A DNA stretch of 64,000 nucleotides from a virus. A program made the translations under genes and the position numbers. The notes under the pieces were generated by a model. The model saw nothing but the letters and a program-made list of their open reading frames with translations, was not told the origin of the DNA and did no database searches. The DNA is taken from positions 1-64,000 of IMG/VR virus record IMGVR_UViG_3300030329_005082; one strand, written 5' to 3'. The first letter of the stretch is position 1; the number at the start of each line of letters is the position of its first letter. Positions 14,567-23,424 of the stretch are shown here, one piece after another.

Positions 14567-15314
14567 TTACAATCTCCATTTCTACAGGATGTACTCTTTC
14601 ATAAGTAGTTTGCCCGAAGCGGACTCGGTAAAACTCTCTACCACAATAGTCACTATTTCCTTGTGATGGGGCAAGAATGATCCCATACGGATACTCTTCT
14701 TCTTTGTCATACGGCGCAGAGCGAGTGTGTGGGTCCGGATAAAAATACCCTTGCCGGGCTCGGACGAGCGTGCCTGGCTTATAGGGGCAGTCCTCCTGAA
14801 GCTTTGCGAAAAAGTCATCGCGGTCAGGAAACTCAGACTTTGCAGACCTATACATCATAGACCTTGTGTTGCTATACCCGAACACAGTCCCAAAAGCTCG
14901 GAAAGTGGACTCACGCTTCTTGAAGAAACGATTATTATTAATGAAGGTGTTGGCCGGAATACACAATGCCTCGTTCTCTAAGACAGTAAACCTTTTCTTT
15001 CCCTTGTCTACGGTAAAAGAAATCTTTCGCAGACCAGTGCTCGGATCAGCACCCTCATATCTCAAGTTCCGGCACCAAATAAAACGACCAGAACGGCGCA
15101 GAGTCTTATTGCGTGGATCCTTCAATACACCTTTCAAAAACACGAGCCTACATGACGAAGAATCTCTGGAAACTGAGTAGTTATATCGGCGAGAAGCCAG
15201 TTGCTCATAAAATGGGTTTGGCACACTGCTTGTTACCTGCCCATTGGTACGGGATTTTACCCACTCTGCATTGCAGTGATACTTGTCTAGGTCGCCCCAG
15301 GTTGGTGTAGACAT
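14556..15314 (-). CDS. Two-part protein with C-terminal SH3-like domain
   Basis: 252 aa. ATG 15314 overlaps the preceding stop (TGATG). Residues 1-175 are an unrecognised domain (RRSGRFIWCRNLRYEG, FTVLENEALCIP). The last 75 residues begin YKPGTLVRARQGYFY and include YPYGIILAPSQG and FYRVRFG, matching the SH3-like family of 27.8-30.8 kb fused to a larger protein. Confidence 0.65.
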   Translation of the reverse strand: MSTPTWGDLDKYHCNAEWVKSRTNGQVTSSVPNPFYEQLASRRYNYSVSRDSSSCRLVFLKGVLKDPRNKTLRRSGRFIWCRNLRYEGADPSTGLRKISFTVDKGKKRFTVLENEALCIPANTFINNNRFFKKRESTFRAFGTVFGYSNTRSMMYRSAKSEFPDRDDFFAKLQEDCPYKPGTLVRARQGYFYPDPHTRSAPYDKEEEYPYGIILAPSQGNSDYCGREFYRVRFGQTTYERVHPVEMEIVNEV

Positions 15315-15622
15315 CAGTCGTTCTCTTGAAGTAGCCTGCAAAACTTATCAAAGGATCCGACCACAATAATTTCCGAGGCTCGGAAGGAGTTGCCGTCTAA
15401 AACAAATGTACTGAACTTCGCACCCTTGGGAAAGTTCTTCTCAATCTTTTTGGCGGCGATCTCTGATGTAAACTCGTGAGGATGAATGGATACAATATAT
15501 TCTGTATTGACCAAGCACTCGCGAGTGTCGTAAATCTTCTCAAAGTTCATAAACTCTGATCCATCAGGTCGCTCATCAGCAGTTCTAATCTGTCGTTCAA
15601 ATACTTCTGAAACTTTAAGCAC
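15314..15622 (-). CDS. Hypothetical protein, 102 aa
   Basis: GTG 15622 is preceded by GGAGGTAATTTCCC, which also encodes the C-terminus of the previous SH3-like protein. Contains EYIVSIHPHEF and SFRASEIIVVGSFDKF; beta-rich. No family identified. Confidence 0.6.
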   Translation of the reverse strand: MLKVSEVFERQIRTADERPDGSEFMNFEKIYDTRECLVNTEYIVSIHPHEFTSEIAAKKIEKNFPKGAKFSTFVLDGNSFRASEIIVVGSFDKFCRLLQEND

Positions 15623-15836
15623 GGGAAATTACCTCCATCGTATCTACTGTTCTAACATACCAGTCACTACCCTTGGTGTGAACCCGGTGATAAATGTTTT
15701 CATTGTCCAAGTTGGGCTCAATGATTATGCCTGTAGTAGGCTCCAACAATTTAATCCAATTCTCTGCGGCACCATTGAACCAAGAACCCACCAGCATAAT
15801 ATCTGAGGGCAGATATACTAAATCACCCTTCTTCAT
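15615..15836 (-). CDS. SH3-like small protein (KKGDLVYL type)
   Basis: 73 aa. KKGDLVYLPSD, TTGIIIEPNLD and DTMEVISRA follow the family. The terminal EVIS residues are read from the GGAGGT ribosome binding site of the next gene, as in the main array. Confidence 0.7.
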   Translation of the reverse strand: MKKGDLVYLPSDIMLVGSWFNGAAENWIKLLEPTTGIIIEPNLDNENIYHRVHTKGSDWYVRTVDTMEVISRA

Positions 15837-16260
15837 CTTGTTCGCTGTCTTCTTCCGTAGTTTCCGTTACATTGGTCAACGGATCCATGAAAGACTCAAA
15901 ACCCTGAACTGCATTCAAGGCAGTCTGAAGGTCGCTGAAGCTTTTTAGGTCAGCAGGGGCAGCCTGCTCCATAGCCTCTGTCAACTCCAAATTCATGGCG
16001 TTAGATGCTGGCTGGGGAATCATTGTCTCAAACCTTGACTTCTCAAAGGCAACAACCATCTGCTGATACTGCTCCAGTTGCTGAGCACAGGTAGTCACCT
16101 GCTCCAACGCTCGGGACACATTCAGCAGCAGATTGTCTGCTGTGACATCCTCCAACAGACTCATGGCTGCATGAAGAGTGTTTGACTCTTGTAAAACTAG
16201 AGCAACCATCGTTTCTTCAACTCGGTTGACATCTACATCAAAACTAATTGTGGCTCGCAT
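15823..16260 (-). CDS. Hypothetical helical protein, 145 aa
   Basis: ATG 16260 has a strong AAAGGAGGG. Starts MRATISFDVDVNRVEETM with a beta strand, then long helices with Gln and Leu, and an acidic tail. Resembles small phage proteins of unknown role that begin 'mRaTIsFev'. No firm family. Confidence 0.65.
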   Translation of the reverse strand: MRATISFDVDVNRVEETMVALVLQESNTLHAAMSLLEDVTADNLLLNVSRALEQVTTCAQQLEQYQQMVVAFEKSRFETMIPQPASNAMNLELTEAMEQAAPADLKSFSDLQTALNAVQGFESFMDPLTNVTETTEEDSEQDEEG

Positions 16261-16311
16261 AAACGGACCCTCCTTTGTAAGATTATCTAACATAGATAAT
16301 GTTTTGTTAAG

Positions 16312-16950
16312 TTACTTTCTTCTTTTTGTTTTGGCTGCCTTTAGGCAACGGTCTTCTAGACGTACCTTCTGCCCATTTACAAGCAGGGTTGAAGAAGCGT
16401 AAAGACCTTCGGGATGGTTCTCCATCACCAGGGCGAACTGGTCACGAAAAACAACAGGGATGTTCAAACTTGCACTGGCACGAATGCGGCACAAAGAACC
16501 TGCTGGATATGCCGGGGGCTCAGTCGCAGCAACAATAGCCTTCTTGGCATACTTGTTTTTGGTCATGGCCTCAAACTGGCGCTCAGTGGGGATGAAGTCT
16601 TCCTCAAGAAGAATCTTGCTAGCAAGATCTCGGAAGTACTGAGTGGTGCGATAGTAGCGAGCAACAATGAGAGCGGTCTCACGGTGCTTTACCTTATAAG
16701 ACTGAGCCCACTGTTCACGCTTCAGCACAGAAGCTGGGGAATAGCGTTGCTCCATTTTCTCAACGCACTCAATCTGCTTGGCAGTCAAGGTGCCACTTTC
16801 CTGAAACTGGCGGTTGAGGGACTCGGCAAACTTGCGATCCTTTTCCGACAGCTTCTTGGACATCAAAGACTCAAAACGTGCTTCACCGTTCTCAACCTCG
16901 TGACGAGGGTTGCGAGCGGGGCGAGGATACATTTGGTGCCAGTAGGACAT
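16312..16950 (-). CDS. Hypothetical protein with C-terminal SH3-like domain
   Basis: 212 aa. Residues 30-75 (LSEKDRKFAESLNRQF, TAKQIECVEKM) resemble a helical phage motif also seen in zinc-ribbon proteins. From about residue 150, YPAGSLCRIRASASLN, DQFALVMENHPEG and GQKVRLEDRCL fit the SH3-like pattern. It opens a transcription unit with its own promoter (16973-17000). Confidence 0.65.
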   Translation of the reverse strand: MSYWHQMYPRPARNPRHEVENGEARFESLMSKKLSEKDRKFAESLNRQFQESGTLTAKQIECVEKMEQRYSPASVLKREQWAQSYKVKHRETALIVARYYRTTQYFRDLASKILLEEDFIPTERQFEAMTKNKYAKKAIVAATEPPAYPAGSLCRIRASASLNIPVVFRDQFALVMENHPEGLYASSTLLVNGQKVRLEDRCLKAAKTKRRK

Positions 16951-16972
16951 TACTTTTCTCCCTTACACTAGT

Positions 16973-17000
16973 ATATTAGCATACTGTAAGTGAGAGTCAA
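16973..17000 (-). promoter_or_regulatory. Extended -10 promoter
   Basis: TTGACT (16995-17000), 16-base spacer, TGC-TAATAT (16973-16978), then TGTAAGGGAG as ribosome binding site before ATG 16950. Confidence 0.8.
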
Positions 17001-17015
17001 GTGTTTTAATGTTTT

Positions 17016-17150
17016 TTATTCTCCCCAGTTTTGCCACTGCCAAGAGTTTCTAAGTATCCTCTTTTTTTCCTCTTCGCATTGTTTCAATTTGATACGATAG
17101 TAAATCGTGGGGATAGAAAATATAATCGCTCCCACGATGAAGCCAATCAT
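17016..17150 (-). CDS. 44-aa single-span membrane protein
   Basis: ATG 17150 overlaps the preceding stop (ATGA). MIGFIVGAIIFSIPTIYY is a membrane span, then a charged cytoplasmic tail ending QWQNWGE. It follows a coiled-coil membrane protein, so the two may form a membrane complex such as a holin/spanin-like pair. Role inferred only from position. Confidence 0.6.
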   Translation of the reverse strand: MIGFIVGAIIFSIPTIYYRIKLKQCEEEKKRILRNSWQWQNWGE

Positions 17151-17605
17151 TTCATCATCAAGTCCATAAAGTGCTTGACCCACATACCACCAGCGGCTGT
17201 GGCGACGAGCCAGATAACTTTTGACATGCCTTCTTTCCAGCTTTTTAGTTCTGCAATCTCAAGGCGGGCATCCTCTAGTTCTTCTAGCTCTTTTTCCGCG
17301 TGCTTCTTCCAGATAATCAATTCTTTATGCTCTTCAACAATTGGCTTTGTTTCCACGATGTATTGCCAACGGCGGGAAGATTCAGTTTCTAGTTCTTTAA
17401 CTCGGCTAAAGAGACCTGAGTCTGGTTCGTACAAATTCTTTTTGACGCCTCGGATACCTTCCAGTACGGCTGACTGAGTTTCTTTGATGTGTTCCACCTC
17501 AGACATGAGCTTATCAAAGCCGCCATTGAGGGACTTGGCACTAGCAATCTTGCACTCCATACTGTCTACTTTTTTCAGCAGCTTTTCTAATATTTCTTGA
17601 CTCAT
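17147..17605 (-). CDS. Coiled-coil protein with C-terminal membrane span
   Basis: 152 aa. Helical heptads through residues 1-120, including LYEPDSGLFSRVKELE, a motif I know from phage membrane/coiled-coil proteins. The hydrophobic segment VIWLVATAAGGMWV near 128-141 is a membrane span. It is co-translated with a 44-aa membrane protein. Possibly a holin-like or envelope protein. Confidence 0.65.
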   Translation of the reverse strand: MSQEILEKLLKKVDSMECKIASAKSLNGGFDKLMSEVEHIKETQSAVLEGIRGVKKNLYEPDSGLFSRVKELETESSRRWQYIVETKPIVEEHKELIIWKKHAEKELEELEDARLEIAELKSWKEGMSKVIWLVATAAGGMWVKHFMDLMMK

Positions 17606-17619
17606 GGTTGAGGGCCTCC

Positions 17620-17658
17620 AAAATTAAAATAAAGACCAGCAAACATACTGGTCTTTAT
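17620..17658 (-). terminator. Terminator after groEL
   Basis: Minus strand stem ATAAAGACCAG / CTGGTCTTTAT (11 bp, 17629-17658, 8-base loop) followed by TTTAATTTT. Starts 44 bases after the groEL stop. Confidence 0.8.
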
Positions 17659-17701
17659 GTGTGAAACCGGCTATTCTATTTAGTCGCTAGACTTGTGTTT
17701 T

Positions 17702-19288
<1,587 letters not shown>

Positions 19289-19309
19289 TTATTTTCTCCC
19301 TTTTATTTG

Positions 19310-19840
19310 TCACCAAAAATACATCAACGAGAAGTTAGGTATAGGTCGTATACCACCGAACCCTACGCTCTTATTGTGGACCATCAACTGCACCGCTAAA
19401 GGCAACTCAAGCGATACCGCAAAGGACTTCCACCTTCTCTCAAGTCCGACACCCGGACCAAAAGATACAACCATCCCCTCATCAAGTGAGGTGCCTTCCA
19501 AAACTGGTTCCGGACAGCTTTCATCTGGTCGGCACTCTGGGTCTGACCACTGCTCTTCTGTCTGGCGATTATAAAAAGCTGCCAGACCCAAAGACCAATA
19601 AGCCCTGCCCCAACTCGTAGAGTTCAATGTGTGAAAAAGTGTTCCGCCAACAAAAACTGTTGAGTCCAGATCCTCGTCAATGATCGGAAGGAGTGAGACT
19701 TGCCAGCCCCTGCCGTCATCAAACTGTTTGCTGTAACCAAGCCCAACTCCGTAGGTTGATCCCGCAACAAAACCAATTCGCTGCTCATCTGCTGTCGCCA
19801 TCGCAGGCAACAATAAACTAATCATAAATAAATAACGCAT
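19310..19840 (-). CDS. Predicted outer-membrane beta-barrel protein
   Basis: 176 aa. Signal peptide MRYLFMISLLLPAMATADEQ with probable cleavage after ATA. The mature part alternates short amphipathic strands (GFVAGSTYGVGLGYSKQF; VVSFGPGVGLERRW) and ends in FSLMYFW, an aromatic C-terminus as required for barrel insertion. An extracellular-loop-like segment has two Cys (DPECRPDESCPE). Rare in phages. It could block further infection by altering the cell surface. It sits between groEL and the Dam-like gene. Confidence 0.75.
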   Translation of the reverse strand: MRYLFMISLLLPAMATADEQRIGFVAGSTYGVGLGYSKQFDDGRGWQVSLLPIIDEDLDSTVFVGGTLFHTLNSTSWGRAYWSLGLAAFYNRQTEEQWSDPECRPDESCPEPVLEGTSLDEGMVVSFGPGVGLERRWKSFAVSLELPLAVQLMVHNKSVGFGGIRPIPNFSLMYFW

Positions 19841-19841
19841 T

Positions 19842-20630
19842 CTAATTCTCCTTCACGTTCAAGATTAGTATTTCCTTAGACTTTTTGTCTGAAGACATAC
19901 CGTAACTCCACTCAGGATATACGATTTCATAATCTTTGTATAGCTCTAATATTTCAGGGTGAGGATTGTATGATATCACCCAGTTGTTTTTCTTTTTGAT
20001 TTCTTCCCCGAATCTTTCATGATCGAAGTCCTTATGCGCCGAACCCCTTTCACCGTATAGAGTAGACTTTTCCAAAAGATATGGTGGGTCAGCGTAGATA
20101 AAAGTTTCATCGTTGTGTCTTCCAAGGCTGTCAGCGAAGTCTGCCTGCTCCACAGTTAGAGCGGGACATGAGAAGTTTCTAAGGCGGTCAATGCTGCTTT
20201 GGGTGAACCGCTTGTCTGCGGCCTGTTGTGAGTATCCGCCGCTCATAGTTGCCCCGCTAAATGATGAGCGGTTGAGAGCATAAAACATGCAGGCTCTCAT
20301 CTCCCTCCAGAACAATAAGCGGTCATCATCTTCAGTGCTGGATTGCTTTTTTTGATACTCCTTGAACATCTCCTTTGTACAGGGATAGAAATAGTTCTCC
20401 AGCATGTTTGCAATATCATGCGGATGTTCCAAGACTTGCTGCCAGAAGTTGACAAGCGGCTCAAAGATATCATAGCCGTGAACTCTCACCCCTTGAGCAG
20501 CGTAATGAATCTCAATAGATCCGCCACCAAAAAAGGGACTGACAATTTCTGTCAGGTTTTTTGGGAAATAAGGTACGATATGTTTTAGTGCTCTAGACTT
20601 GCCGCCTGGGTATCTCAGTAGGGACTTCAC
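19842..20630 (-). CDS. Dam-type (D12 class) adenine methyltransferase
   Basis: 262 aa. LLRYPGGKSRALK at the N-terminus, motif I FFGGGS at 33-38, and the catalytic DPPYLLEKSTLYG motif. GTG 20630 is preceded by GAGGCAGG. Alpha-class N6-adenine methylases protect DNA or mark it for repair and packaging. This is the second DNA methylase of the window, with a different motif order from the one at 5527-6267. Confidence 0.93.
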   Translation of the reverse strand: MKSLLRYPGGKSRALKHIVPYFPKNLTEIVSPFFGGGSIEIHYAAQGVRVHGYDIFEPLVNFWQQVLEHPHDIANMLENYFYPCTKEMFKEYQKKQSSTEDDDRLLFWREMRACMFYALNRSSFSGATMSGGYSQQAADKRFTQSSIDRLRNFSCPALTVEQADFADSLGRHNDETFIYADPPYLLEKSTLYGERGSAHKDFDHERFGEEIKKKNNWVISYNPHPEILELYKDYEIVYPEWSYGMSSDKKSKEILILNVKEN

Positions 20631-20645
20631 CCTGCCTCGCTTTCT

Positions 20646-21065
20646 TTATGATAGGATCTCTGCTAGGATGTCATCAATGGCAGGACCGAGTAAAGAGTCT
20701 ACTCTTTCCTTTGCTTCGGAAAGGTGTACGTCTTGCCCGGTGCCAATTCTATTTTGTTTTTCTATCTCCCCCATCAAAGCGGGGGAGTGATGATGAAGGT
20801 CTTCTTCTACATCGGGACAGCCACAGCTATTGACCGCACCATGAACATAATCTTCTACGCTCGTAGCGCAGGAACCATCTAGAAACAAATCGCCAGAAAA
20901 TATATCATGTTCGCGATCTGTCATTGTTTCCCACATATTATAATTGAGATTATTCTTTTCAAGTCTTCTGGATAGTTCTCTGACTTTGTTGGAGAACTCC
21001 ATATTGATGGCGGAGTTGCCAACTAGTATCTGTATTTGTGCGGGTGATAGCTGCAACTGTTCCAT
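20646..21065 (-). CDS. Hypothetical protein, 139 aa
   Basis: Helical N-terminal third, a Cys-rich centre (SCATSVEDYVHGAVNSCGCPD), and a helical C-terminus. Ends 16 bases before the methylase start. No family recognised. Confidence 0.6.
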   Translation of the reverse strand: MEQLQLSPAQIQILVGNSAINMEFSNKVRELSRRLEKNNLNYNMWETMTDREHDIFSGDLFLDGSCATSVEDYVHGAVNSCGCPDVEEDLHHHSPALMGEIEKQNRIGTGQDVHLSEAKERVDSLLGPAIDDILAEILS

Positions 21066-21068
21066 TGA

Positions 21069-21314
21069 TTATAGATTCTCTAGTTCCTGGCGGATCATGT
21101 CGCGGATGGATCCGACAGTTTCGTTACGGGGGGAAGCAGACGGAGCAGTTGCAATATCTTTCATTGCTTCTATTGCTTTGATCGCACCATCTAGATCGCC
21201 TTCTTGGATCATGCGTGCTACCGTTTGGGTTGTGTCACCCTCTTCATTTAAAGTTTCATACTCTTCTTTAATGATTTCTGCTAACCGTGCTTTAGAAATT
21301 GTATATTGAGACAT
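21069..21314 (-). CDS. Small helical protein with N-terminal 'IIKEE' motif
   Basis: 81 aa. N-terminus TISKARLAEIIKEEYETLNE is a motif that recurs in marine phage head or core proteins and appears in the 31180-31662 gene here. The remainder is helical and acidic with a C-terminal RDMIRQELENL. A TTGCAT...TATAAT next to its start is probably fortuitous. Confidence 0.65.
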   Translation of the reverse strand: MSQYTISKARLAEIIKEEYETLNEEGDTTQTVARMIQEGDLDGAIKAIEAMKDIATAPSASPRNETVGSIRDMIRQELENL

Positions 21315-21353
21315 TATATTTTCTCCCTTGAAAAATGCAACTACCTTAAATAG

Positions 21354-21974
21354 TTACCCATTTAGGTGTTTCCTCAAATCTTTCTCGTCAATCAAAGTGT
21401 AAGTGAACCTGGGACCATAGAGCTTGGCTGACTGCCTGCAAAGCTTCATAAAAGCTTTGAAGTCTTCAACCTTTTTAAAGACCTGACAGCCGGCTGACCA
21501 TTTATTAATTGTGTAGGATTCTGTATAGGGGTTGCTTCTGTGGATGTTGATGCCAAAGTATCCCTCGTCTATCATCGTTGTTATGTTTTCATAATCTACA
21601 ACTTCATCTTTGTTGTTGTCGCGCCAGACTTTGACGGGTTTGGACTGGACTAATGCTTCGTAGTTATTTTGATGCTTGCCAAGTTGCCACGTGCCTCGGT
21701 ACTGACCTGGCACCAGCACGGCTGTACCCTTGGGGTTCATTGGGTTTTCCAGCCAGTACTTCCCTGGGTCGGTCGTAATCTGATAGCGGCGGTTCACCAT
21801 TACATCACCTTCACGATACATCACGAGCAGAAAATCATCAAAAGTATTTGTGCCCTGGTTGTCTCGGCGAACGCCAATTATATTAAGGTTCAGCTTTTTA
21901 TCAGGCGTGTCAAAAAACTTATAATCTTTAGCGGCAAAGTACGTCTTAATATTCTCAGGAGTCAGCAACTCCAT
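21354..21974 (-). CDS. L,D-transpeptidase-like murein enzyme
   Basis: 206 aa from ATG 21974; the frame continues upstream from TTG codons to 22061. The motif block FGINIHRSNPYTESY then KWSAGCQVFKKVEDFKAFM resembles the HxxG...S.GC active site of YkuD-fold enzymes, with a catalytic-type Cys. Before it, PGQYRGTWQLGKHQ. Could cut or make peptidoglycan cross-links. Start codon choice is uncertain because no clear ribosome binding site is seen. Confidence 0.65.
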   Translation of the reverse strand: MELLTPENIKTYFAAKDYKFFDTPDKKLNLNIIGVRRDNQGTNTFDDFLLVMYREGDVMVNRRYQITTDPGKYWLENPMNPKGTAVLVPGQYRGTWQLGKHQNNYEALVQSKPVKVWRDNNKDEVVDYENITTMIDEGYFGINIHRSNPYTESYTINKWSAGCQVFKKVEDFKAFMKLCRQSAKLYGPRFTYTLIDEKDLRKHLNG

Positions 21975-21981
21975 CAAGAGT

Positions 21982-22323
21982 TTAGGTTGGCTGGCAATTG
22001 TTGGGGTCGTCTTCTGGGTCCCTAAAACTCTCAGGAGAAGATCTAGTAATTGTTTCAACAACTTTATCTACCTCCTCACCAGCTTTCATTCTATAAAGAA
22101 GTTTATCACCATCCTCAGAAAACTTTAAGTCAGCAAGACCGAGCTTGTAATATGATAGCATCGTTAAATAGGTAGCTATATTAAAATCCTTATTTGCTGT
22201 TGCACATTCTCTTATCCATGCGACAACTCGCGCAGCGAAGAAAGCCTTCTCTGCGTCAATCAAGTTATCTTTTATGGCAACAAATCCATCTTGCTTGAGG
22301 ATTCTTACAATATTAAAGCTCAC
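21982..22323 (-). CDS. Hypothetical protein, 113 aa
   Basis: GTG 22323 overlaps the preceding stop (GTGA). Helical (DAEKAFFAARVVAWIREC) with a C-terminal Pro/Asn tail. No family recognised; lies among core-type genes. Confidence 0.55.
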   Translation of the reverse strand: MSFNIVRILKQDGFVAIKDNLIDAEKAFFAARVVAWIRECATANKDFNIATYLTMLSYYKLGLADLKFSEDGDKLLYRMKAGEEVDKVVETITRSSPESFRDPEDDPNNCQPT

Positions 22324-22460
22324 TGCCCTTGCTTTTCGCTCAAGGTGTCCTTGTCTTTGGTCTCGGGAGATTCCAGAAGCCACTGCTTCTTTTGTTCCTT
22401 AATAGAAGAAACGACCTCCTTGATCAGATCTAGAAGGTCGTTCTTAGAGAAACGATGCAT
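22320..22460 (-). CDS. 46-aa helical peptide with 'LIKE' motif
   Basis: ATG 22460. MHRFSKNDLLDLIKEVVSSI resembles the N-terminal motif of neighbouring core-type proteins (K..L...IKE). Polar tail. The frame is short but sits tightly between two genes. Confidence 0.5.
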   Translation of the reverse strand: MHRFSKNDLLDLIKEVVSSIKEQKKQWLLESPETKDKDTLSEKQGQ

Positions 22461-22474
22461 CGCTTTGGTTTCTC

Positions 22475-23017
22475 TTACTTCTTGAGAATACGTGAGAGAA
22501 CGCGCTGAAGTACTGCCTCGGTGAGAGCGTCGTCGTCAACTAGGTCAACGTCAAGTGCTTCTTCGGCTTCTTTGTCATCGCGATTATAAACCTTGTCGGC
22601 GCGCATTGCAGCTTCAAGATCATCTTCGGCGTCTTCAAGGTCGCCTTCGGCAGCAGCCATGTCATCAAGAGCATCAGCTTCTGCGCCGAGTTCCTCAGCG
22701 GCTTCGCCTTCAGAAGATACGCTCACATCAGCACCGGCTGCATCAGCAATCATCTGAACGAGGTCTACGAGATCCTCTTCGGAGATGTCAAGTGTTGGCT
22801 CAGCTTCTACTTCCACCTCGGCTTCCATGTCTACCATGTCTTCTTCGGCAGGCATGTCGTCCATTGGCACTTCAACTTCTACCTCTTCTTCTGCTTCCAG
22901 TTCTTCTTCTTCGGTAACAGTATCAAGAAAACTCTCGGTAAGAGTAGAGAGGTTTGCTAGCTTGCCCCAGCGACGCACAACGCCTTCATTGAGGAGGTTG
23001 TTATTCTTCTTAGTCAT
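22475..23017 (-). CDS. Highly acidic core/scaffold-type protein
   Basis: 180 aa from ATG 23017 (TCTAGGAGAA). N-terminus LLNEGVVRRWGKLANLSTL is a motif found at the start of marine phage prohead or capsid-internal proteins. Residues 45-150 are dominated by Glu, Asp and Ala with Val alternation. C-terminus LQRVLSRILKK. I infer a scaffold or internal head protein; the acidic repeats alone cannot prove this. A promoter-like element lies at 23033-23060. Confidence 0.65.
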   Translation of the reverse strand: MTKKNNNLLNEGVVRRWGKLANLSTLTESFLDTVTEEEELEAEEEVEVEVPMDDMPAEEDMVDMEAEVEVEAEPTLDISEEDLVDLVQMIADAAGADVSVSSEGEAAEELGAEADALDDMAAAEGDLEDAEDDLEAAMRADKVYNRDDKEAEEALDVDLVDDDALTEAVLQRVLSRILKK

Positions 23018-23032
23018 TATTGTAATTCTCCT

Positions 23033-23060
23033 AGAATATTTTGCCACCAAAGGCAATCAA
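23033..23060 (-). promoter_or_regulatory. Possible promoter for the acidic core gene
   Basis: TTGATT (23055-23060), 16-base spacer, TATTCT (23033-23038). No TG extension. The -10 box is 16 bases from ATG 23017, similar to the other short-leader promoters. Confidence 0.45.
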
Positions 23061-23094
23061 CATTAAATAGGTCCGGATTATATTAAAAACCCTA

Positions 23095-23424
23095 TTATTG
23101 GTCAAAATCTTCTAAAACACCCATTTCCTTCAGTTTTCCAAAAGCAGCGTGTTCAATTTGACTAATCCTGGGGAAACTAACATTCATTCGTTCTGCCACT
23201 TCTCGCAGGCTAAGCCCACCGTCATATTTGCGGGCACACACTACAGCGCAGTTAAGGTCTTCTTCAAAATCAATCCAGTTTCTACAGTCAGTCTTGTCAC
23301 ACTCAACACACCACTTTTCATGCACTTCAAAGCACGTGGGGTCGGGACTATACTGAGTCTCTAGGTCCGTTGGCTTACGGGTATTGTCTTCTTGTTGGGT
23401 CTTGGGGTCTTTGCGATAAAACAT
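23095..23424 (-). CDS. Sigma factor region 4-like protein with Cys-rich N-terminus
   Basis: 109 aa. The C-terminal third LSLREVAERMNVSFPRISQIE reads like sigma70 region 4 helix-turn-helix. The middle holds clustered cysteines (CFEVHEKWCVECDKTDC), perhaps a metal site. Without regions 2 and 3 it may be a co-factor or appropriator rather than a full sigma factor. It could direct host polymerase to the recurring promoter cassettes. The stop of the GuaB gene lies one base away. Confidence 0.7.
   Translation of the reverse strand: MFYRKDPKTQQEDNTRKPTDLETQYSPDPTCFEVHEKWCVECDKTDCRNWIDFEEDLNCAVVCARKYDGGLSLREVAERMNVSFPRISQIEHAAFGKLKEMGVLEDFDQ

Noticed and set aside
21308-21335. TTGCAT-N16-TATAAT next to a start codon
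   Set aside because: The -10 box runs into ATG 21314 and the spacer holds the ribosome binding site, so it cannot promote this gene. Probably chance.
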